DNA of 64,000 bases, taken from NCBI GenBank assembly GCA_002633025.1, contig NMRB01000326.1, forward strand, positions 18,936 to 82,935, in the 5' to 3' direction. This stretch comes from Notospermus geniculatus. Its lineage: Eukaryota > Nemertea > Pilidiophora > Heteronemertea > Lineidae. Below the pieces are notes generated by a model that worked only from the letters and a program-made list of their open reading frames with translations, did not search any database and was not told the DNA's origin. This document shows, one piece after another, positions 57,691 to 64,000 of the stretch. A program made the translations under genes and the position numbers. How positions within the stretch are numbered: position 1 is the stretch's first letter; each line of letters begins with the position of its first letter.

Positions 57691-60653
57691 CAGTTTTCCT
57701 TACCAACGACGCCCAATTTTTATACCTACGCTTACGAAGAGAGCAGCGGATAATGGGTTAATATAGCACATAGACATCAGAAATCTTCTCTTGTATTTCG
57801 TTACTGACACCAGTATCATCATCCCGCTAAAAACATGACCTCTGAAATATGTTGATATCCCCGGATTATCATCATGTTCCCGTGTTTTAGTCGCTGGTAG
57901 AGGAGGGAGTCGGGTTTCTGGCTTAGCCATTCTCTCCGATCCTGCTGTAATCTGGTAGGAACCTTGGAAGAGAGCGTAACAATTGCAGTCACTGTAACCA
58001 AGATATTGACGGAACTTGAGATTTTGATCCCGTCAGAGTCACAATTCTAAATGGTTTAATGTCACGGGTGGTGGCAAAGGGAAAAGTTTCGCTGATATTG
58101 AGCGGAAAACGGTGGTGCGAGATCCACAGCATTTCACAGGGGCATCCAGGATTTTGCGGGGGGGGGGTCGAAAGAAGGTGGCCACAAGTGGTTGTTGAAG
58201 GAGAGTGACCGAGATGCGTGCCGAACCCGCCGGCCTCCTCTGTGGCCTCGTGGTTGGCGCGTTGGCATCTGAGCTAAAGTGAGGCAACGTAGAGTCGAAA
58301 GCAGGGGCGTCCGGACCCCATGATCGGTGCCCGATTTCTTGGGTCTCGCCGGGCCTGGAGGGACCAGTTAGATTTTGGCGAACACCAGACATGGCACGCA
58401 ACTCACAAAGTGGACAGAAGTTGTAATCACTTCAAAGTGGTCGGGAAGGCCAGAGAGATCAGGAAGTCATCACCCCATCAGTATTGCACACTTCATTTCT
58501 TCTAATTAGTCATTGTTGGGAATGGTTTCGAGGCACTTGTTCCTTCATTAAGGCTAACCTTGTGGGAAATTTGACCTCCCCTGTGGCGTAATGGCTTGAT
58601 TGGTGATGTCCGTATCTCTGGGTCAGAGGCTGACTCGGGTGACAAGTGACATGATCGTCCTTGATTGTCCTAATCTGGTTCAAACAGTGTGATTAGGCCT
58701 ACCTGTAATTCCAACTTCTTATCAGGCGGAGAAGGCATCAGCTTGAAGGAACAATTCAATTACAACAAACTACCAATCAAACAAACTCTGCATGACACCA
58801 ATACACCAAAACTTTCTGAGGTTTACACTCGGAACGCTGTCTTCTTGCAGCGTACCTCCTCTACTTTCGCTCCTGTAAGATTCTTCACTTTGTCAGAAGT
58901 TAGAACTTTAGGAAGTGCCTCCGTGATGATATCAGACCCCGTTTTTACGAGTTGCCCCAGCATATAAAGTAAATCATAATCATAAGATCTGTTCCCATCA
59001 TTCTTCACCGAGTAACATGGCAAAAAGGGCAGTTACAGCAAAGTCAGGAACCTGATAAAAAACAGGCGAAAGAAAACGCTGATAAATGTCTTATTCTTCC
59101 ACTCGTTGTGTAAAAAGTGCCACTTCTGCGTGAGTAAGCACGACCATCGGTCACGTCCCTGTGTTGCTAGATGAGATGGAATCGTATCGTTAGAGTGTGA
59201 TACTCATCGCAACCCTCGGATTTTAAAAAGTTTCACGGCATGATCTAGGATCTCATATCCTCTTCCTTCTCAATCCATTCTCATTTTCATCAGCGATGCC
59301 GATATAACCCCATGCCGTGAAGGTTTAATAGAATCCTTCTCAGAATCCATAAATCGTTTTCTGCGGCTCTGTACCCAGCGATCCCCCACGAAGTGGTAGA
59401 ACGACTTAAGAGACTTTGTCTCTGCCATGAGATGACAACGATTGGTGTATTCTTTTTACGAGCTTCCTTGCGAATCTCAAACCCAGCAGGGCTGTTTGGA
59501 TTGGAACCCAGGTGCACTAACGAAGGGCTTCAATGGAATGCTTCACCTTTAGGACTCAGTGAGTCTCTGCAAACAAATACTCCGGTAAGTCGGCTAGACA
59601 GCAGCTCCAGTTAACAGAAGTTGTTCAGAACGGCAAAGTGGAAATGACAGTGCCCATCACCGCTATAGGCTGTGGTTAATACCTCTCATGGGCAAGGAAA
59701 GACGAAGTGACGGACTCTCGCCGGTGTTTTGAGTTTTCCTCTGGGGCGCTGCCACTGTTCCATCTCCAACACGTCCAATGAGTCATGAGACGTCTGACGA
59801 TAGCAAGGGAACTCTCTATACTACCAATTATATCCATTCTTTGGAACTATTCAGCAACATGAAAGCGATATTTAAGATATGACGCTGAAAGTGCCATCAT
59901 CAGTTGATCAGAGCTTTACCTTTTCAACAATTGTTATCTTCTTCATTCTTTTCTCATCCTTTATCTGCTATTTGAGAAGTTTTCGTTTCAACTTTCATTG
60001 ATCGTGACAGACTTTTGTTAACGCTTTTTACACTAATTGTCAACAGCTCAAGATTCTGGAGAACAAAAAGTTCGACATCTCGACTAAACTGAAATACATC
60101 AGAGAAAATGACGAGATAGGATAAGAAACATTGTTCAAAATTGGTTTACCCGACGCCCCGCCGACTCCCGTTTTTTCATGAATGCTAGGAATTGAAAAGG
60201 TCTGGGGGTACTCTACACGTCTGCGATGGGGGAAACTGGTAACCAGTCGAAAAAACAGCAGACTTTCCTGTCTCCTGTTTTCGCTTGTCTCCCGACGGAA
60301 ACAACATTTGGTCCGCCAGAACTTTGCTGCCATCTTTTGGCGATAAACGCGGCTGAGTGCTCCTCTTCCTTGAATTCAGGGCCAAGGTAACTCCACACGG
60401 GACAAGATCTCATTGTCTTTGTACACAGTAGACAGAGCTGTCCCCATCAGCAACAATTTCTGAGAAAATTACTGAAATTTACCATATGACGATTCAAGTT
60501 ACATCAGCAGGAACTGGCAAATTGAATCAAGTTACAGTCTCCCTCCTGGGGGAAAAACAAAAGAGATTACAAAGGATTTCTCAGAGTACAGACGGCATTG
60601 AAGGATTCAGAGACGGAATGTTTTAAAAGAGGGTATGGAAAGGCCATTGTCTA
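57691..60653. other. No gene recognised; one weak ORF
   Basis: A minus-strand ORF of 66 codons at 58823-59023 (MPCYSVKNDGNRSYDYDLL..) has protein-like composition and ends near a possible donor (GAGT|GTAAAC), but it lacks any recognised domain. A G10 tract occurs near 58158. Short tRNA-like fragments around 58240-58290 and 58570-58650 are too weak to call. Confidence 0.3.
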
Positions 60654-60804
60654 AAGCGGGTGATCCACTGTCGCGATTTTGGCTTGAGATGGGGTTGCGT
60701 TCCCTTGCGGTTACCTTATATGGCAATCGGAAGTCCTTATAAGGTAATCGCAAGGGAACGCAACCCCGACTCAAGCCAAAATCGCAACAGTGGATCACCC
60801 GCTT
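60654..60804. mobile_element. 151-bp foldback element
   Basis: AAGCGGGTGATCCACTGT at 60654 and ACAGTGGATCACCCGCTT to 60804, continuing through CGATTTTGGCTTGAG and GGGGTTGCGTTCCCTTGCGG. The loop (TTATATGGCAATC / AGTCCTTATAAGG) is short. Confidence 0.88.
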
Positions 60805-60835
60805 GAGGAAGACGCTTTCTTCCCGAGAACTACAG

Positions 60836-60949
60836 CTAATGAGGAGCCTGCTGAACGACCGCTACTGTGCCTTTTTCGATGTCTCGGTCCGGATACACTG
60901 CGTCAAGGACGTTGTCATTCCGACGGCATTCCTGCTCATTCTGCCTCTG
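60836..60949 (+). CDS. Candidate exon, hydrophobic segment (membrane protein?)
   Basis: Acceptor CTTTCTTCCCGAGAACTACAG precedes an open frame LMRSLLNDRYCAFFDVSVRI, then HCVKDVVIPTAFLLILPL, ending at a weak donor (GTGTGA). The last 13 residues could begin a membrane helix, and an ATG occurs at codon 2. The pattern loosely recalls the first helix of an ABCC-type transporter, but this is not supported enough to name. The minus strand is also open across the same bases (60836-61114), so coding strand is uncertain. Confidence 0.3.
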
Positions 60950-61375
60950 GTGTGACGGGGGTATAAGCATTTCACACCTTGGTCGGCGAGAAGGCGAAGA
61001 AGTGGTACTAAATGCCCACCCGTCCAAAATGATTTCCTCTGCGGATTCAACCGATGAATTCGCCCGTCTCCATGAATGGTAAAGCTTTACCACTGTGATT
61101 ACAAAGTTGTACAATTTCTAATGACGAAGGCAACCTGACCCATTAAATGAACAACAATCAAGAGTTGTCATCTTCCCAAAACCATTTAGCAAATACAATG
61201 TGGATGTCAATTACATAATGACATTTTTTCTCGGGGTGTCATACACCTGTCTCTTGTTTCATTTCCCCATAAAAGCCAATCGTAATGGAAAGTGATTTTC
61301 TTTGAAATCATGCCAGTGTCATGGCATCTTTTACTCAACAAGAGAGAGGCTGTGTTGGGGGTTTCGTTGTGTCAG

Positions 61376-61582
61376 AATGGTGCAGTGGATGTGTCAGTGT
61401 CCTTCACCTGTTGGTTGTGGTTCAATACCTGGTCGTGGCCACTCAGCATGCGACAACAGTCACGAACAACACCAACCAAGTCTTTTTCAACTCAGACCCT
61501 GAAACTGTGCCGGCGAAGGATGAGGGAAAGACCCAAAGGTTACGAATGCTCGACCAACGCATGCGCCTGGCCTACAATGATG
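61376..61582 (+). CDS. Candidate exon, unknown membrane protein
   Basis: Flanked by acceptor GTTTCGTTGTGTCAG and donor GTCAGT. The frame gives WCSGCVSVLHLLVVVQYLVV, ATQHATTVTNNTNQVFF, then a charged stretch PETVPAKDEGKTQRLRMLD and QRMRLAYNDG. That is one probable membrane helix, a site NNT for N-glycosylation, and a basic segment. Phase (needs a preceding phase-1 exon) does not match the 60836-60949 candidate directly. A tRNA-like B box overlaps (GGTTCAATACC), so a SINE-derived ORF is the alternative. Confidence 0.3.
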
Positions 61583-63125
61583 GTCAGTAGTACGAAGACA
61601 GAAAGCCCGGGGCGGCCCTCTTTGTGGGAAGTTTCTTCAGGGGTAAATAGAGCCAACGCCCCCTACTCTGTCATTCTGAGCCCTCTTTTTGTCTACAACA
61701 CTGCAAACCTTCAATACCACGCCTATACCATCCCATGTCCCAGGTCATTCACTCGGCTATTCCCTCCCTTACCCCCTGAGGTGACTGACCCTGTTTTCAG
61801 AGAAGCTCCTATACCATTATTTTAATTACCCCAAGGGCATTTGAAAGTCATCAATATTTCCCCAACAATCTTTCCATATTTCCGACAGCAACTTCAAACC
61901 CTCAGGCACTACAGGAAGGAGAATCAATTTCCTCCACCCGTCCAATTTAATAAGAGGTCATTAAACTGCTTCCATTGTTGCTGTAATTTTCCAACATTTC
62001 TGGTAGCTGTCACCAAAAACGGCAAAGATGGTGCACTGTTACAGCGATACCAACCGCTGTTGAGCCTACCACACACGATAACACATTGACTGTAGCAGGG
62101 ATTTTCCGATGTTTTGTTACCGGTAGCAGTCAGCCAAAACGGCAACGAAAGTGCAACTGCTAGAATGATGCCGTTAAGCCTAGGCTGCCTACAGCACGCG
62201 ACAACATCCGGAGACTTTTATCGCCAACTTATTCAGTGTCGTGTCGTTGTTTTTAATAATCGATAGAAAAGTAAAGTAGAAACAGGCCAGGATAGCCTGA
62301 GGTTTGTCCTAGTAGGTTTACTTCCGCATTCGCCAAAGATAGCCGATCATGCAGTTTGTTTGGTGGTTACCAAGTGATATGTCAATCGCATGACCAGTTC
62401 TTATCGGATTTCTTGCCAGTACAGTTGACAGAGATTCATGCAGACGACATGGAGAGATAAGACTGCAAACATGGTCTGATCGAGACTTTAAATAAGGGTT
62501 AATTTAGAGCTCCATGATACCTAGATCTGACATGAATATTGTAGAGTTTCAAGAAACCTTTCACCAGTAGACAAAAGAATGGTGAAAATTTTCTGGTGTC
62601 GGACGGAACACTTTTTGAAACACACTCGTATTTCGTGACAGTCAGAAGTTTTCAAACTTTGACGATACACCTGCAAAAATGATCAAAGAGAGAACAGCCG
62701 ACATTTGATCCCGCATCTGTTTGGATGTACTTTATGTTTCTATATTCTTCCACGACCAGAGAAGATGACGGTAACCTGGAACCTCTCGCCAAGATGTCAC
62801 TTGCCATCGCTCTTAAACTGTCACTGCCAGTTTCCTATGAAAGCATCGTGTTCATGACAGATACTCTAGACCCGAAGGCATCGGAAGGAATTGGCATCAA
62901 AATTAGTCACCATGCCTGCAGATAGGTTTTTTTACATCGCAATTTCCACGCGGTTTCGACCAGTGTGAAATGAAATGGGCTGGGCTGTTGGACTCGCCTG
63001 ACATGCGGAATCGCTTTCTTCAAAAGAAGTTCACGAATTCCCAACAACAAAAGTAGCACACCAGGCGATATTGCAAGTGTATCGCCACCGACATTTCCAG
63101 TCTTCTCGCCAGCCACTGTACACTA
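61583..63125. other. Otherwise no feature recognised
   Basis: Apart from the candidate exon at 62760-62925, this stretch holds only domain-free short ORFs, one of them proline-rich (61600-61825), and two related short segments (GTAGCTGTCACCAAAAACGG at 62004, GTAGCAGTCAGCCAAAACGG at 62123) that look like an old local duplication. Confidence 0.35.
62760..62925 (+). CDS. Candidate terminal exon, unknown protein
   Basis: A pyrimidine-rich acceptor (TTCTATATTCTTCCACGACCAG) opens a frame of 54 residues to TAG: REDDGNLEPLAKMSLAIALK, LSLPVSYESIVFMTDTLDPK, ASEGIGIKI. Composition is protein-like, but no domain is recognised and linkage to the exons above is unproven. Confidence 0.25.
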
Positions 63126-63229
63126 CATCCTGAGAATATCAGGCGTTCTTACTGCTCGCTCCCTTCGTCACCGCAGACAAACGTTTGTGTGAGCGGATGA
63201 AGAGGAGCGAGGTAAAAACCCCTGCTGTG
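63126..63229. mobile_element. Foldback element, CATCCTGAG/CTCGCTCC family, complete copy
   Basis: CATCCTGAGAATATCAGGCG, CTGCTCGCTCCCTTCGTCAC on the left; GTGTGAGCGGATGAAGAGGA, GCGAGG, CCCCTGCTGTGG on the right. The inner arms are inverted around ACAAACGTTTGT. Confidence 0.75.
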
Positions 63230-64000
63230 GGAGGTAGGTAATACCGGTTTTGGTGTTATGTGATGTTGGTGTGATCATCGCTGGGAAGAAGATTCCCATC
63301 TTGTCCAAACAAGGCTATCTCGACTCCGTCTTTAGCCTTGTCCGAATCCTGTCATCTTTTCCGTTAATGCATAAATTATTAATGAACCTGACCTCTACTT
63401 GACCCCGCCTCCGAGCTAATCAGAATTCGCGAAACGAATCACCGTTGGACACTTTCTTTGCTTTTCACGCTCGCATTTGTAACATGGATTTTGATTGGCG
63501 CGTCGATTTTCATTCGCGCCCCGATAATTGGTTGAGGCTCTCACCCCCTCAGAAACGGGAAAGTGATGGATTCGAACCAGGCTGGATGGCCGTCAGGCCA
63601 GATAGACTGGTGAGCACCAGATGACGATTCCAGGCATCGCTGTCCAGCGCGCAACTGGCGTCAAAAAACCGTTACGGGAGTGCGTAAACTATTGTCCATT
63701 TAAGGATTACCTATTGATCATTATCAGCCTGACAAAGGATTTGCGTGCCCTTAAAGTTACGGGAGCTTTGTGAATAAGAGGTCCCTGATCGCTCCCAATA
63801 TCGCCTGGCGTGCAGCCCGCTTCAGCAAACCTGTAACCGAGTTGAAGGGACAGTTAGAATGGGATCCTCCGTGACACCCGGCACCTGTTCACACCAGACT
63901 GGTATGCCTAATGAGCCACAACCACACCAACAGAATTATTCATCTGAACAGTGAAAGAGACTGCTAATGATCGAGGGTGACAGTTAAAGAGATCAATCAA
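63230..64000. other. No feature recognised
   Basis: GC-moderate sequence without a credible ORF up to the window end. Confidence 0.3.

Overview
The window looks like a stretch of a metazoan, probably marine invertebrate, nuclear genome. It has spliced genes with GT..AG introns, low gene density, a classical cadherin 3' end with the laminin-G/EGF type of ectodomain found outside vertebrates, a rhodopsin-family GPCR of peptide-receptor type, and a very dense load of short foldback (MITE-like) elements, minisatellites and tRNA-derived SINE-like sequences. The phylum cannot be fixed from sequence alone; lophotrochozoan, hemichordate, echinoderm or cephalochordate are all possible. One ambiguous base (N at 46868) marks this as an assembly.

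Layout. 855-3653 (+): the last six exons of a classical cadherin (laminin G, EGF, transmembrane, catenin-binding tail), with all splice phases agreeing. 3.7-13.4 kb: no gene recognised; minisatellites, MITEs and a striking array of hairpins at 11.6-13.3 kb whose halves are in opposite orientation. 13483-18450 (-): the 3' exons of a WD40-repeat gene, ending at a stop at 13483; its introns hold an 800-bp inverted-repeat-ended element built of GGTGTT repeats and a 35-bp minisatellite, and one WD40 exon is duplicated in a 1.14-kb tandem duplication. 19.6-28.1 kb: a large tandem duplication (about 3.9 and 4.5 kb copies) probably belonging to the upstream part of the same gene. Comparing the copies exposes filled and empty transposon sites, a deletion breakpoint and a minisatellite expansion. 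28.8-29.1 kb (-): a possible terminal exon of unknown family. 29-40 kb: repeat-rich, without a recognised gene. 40325-41446 (-): a single-exon FMRFamide-receptor-like GPCR. 42.7-43.2 kb (-): an unassigned 160-codon ORF. 43.8-48.2 kb: minisatellite, palindromes, a recent 487-bp duplication beside the N, and two tandem SINE copies. 48-60 kb: mostly unassigned DNA with isolated palindromic elements, some nested. 60.8-62.9 kb (+): three exon-like ORFs that may be part of a membrane-protein gene.

The confidently coding genes (cadherin, WD40 protein, GPCR) are unrelated in function as far as can be told. What unites the window is the foldback-element biology: several families, nested insertions with recognisable target-site signatures, half-elements amplified into satellites, and one higher-order inverted array.
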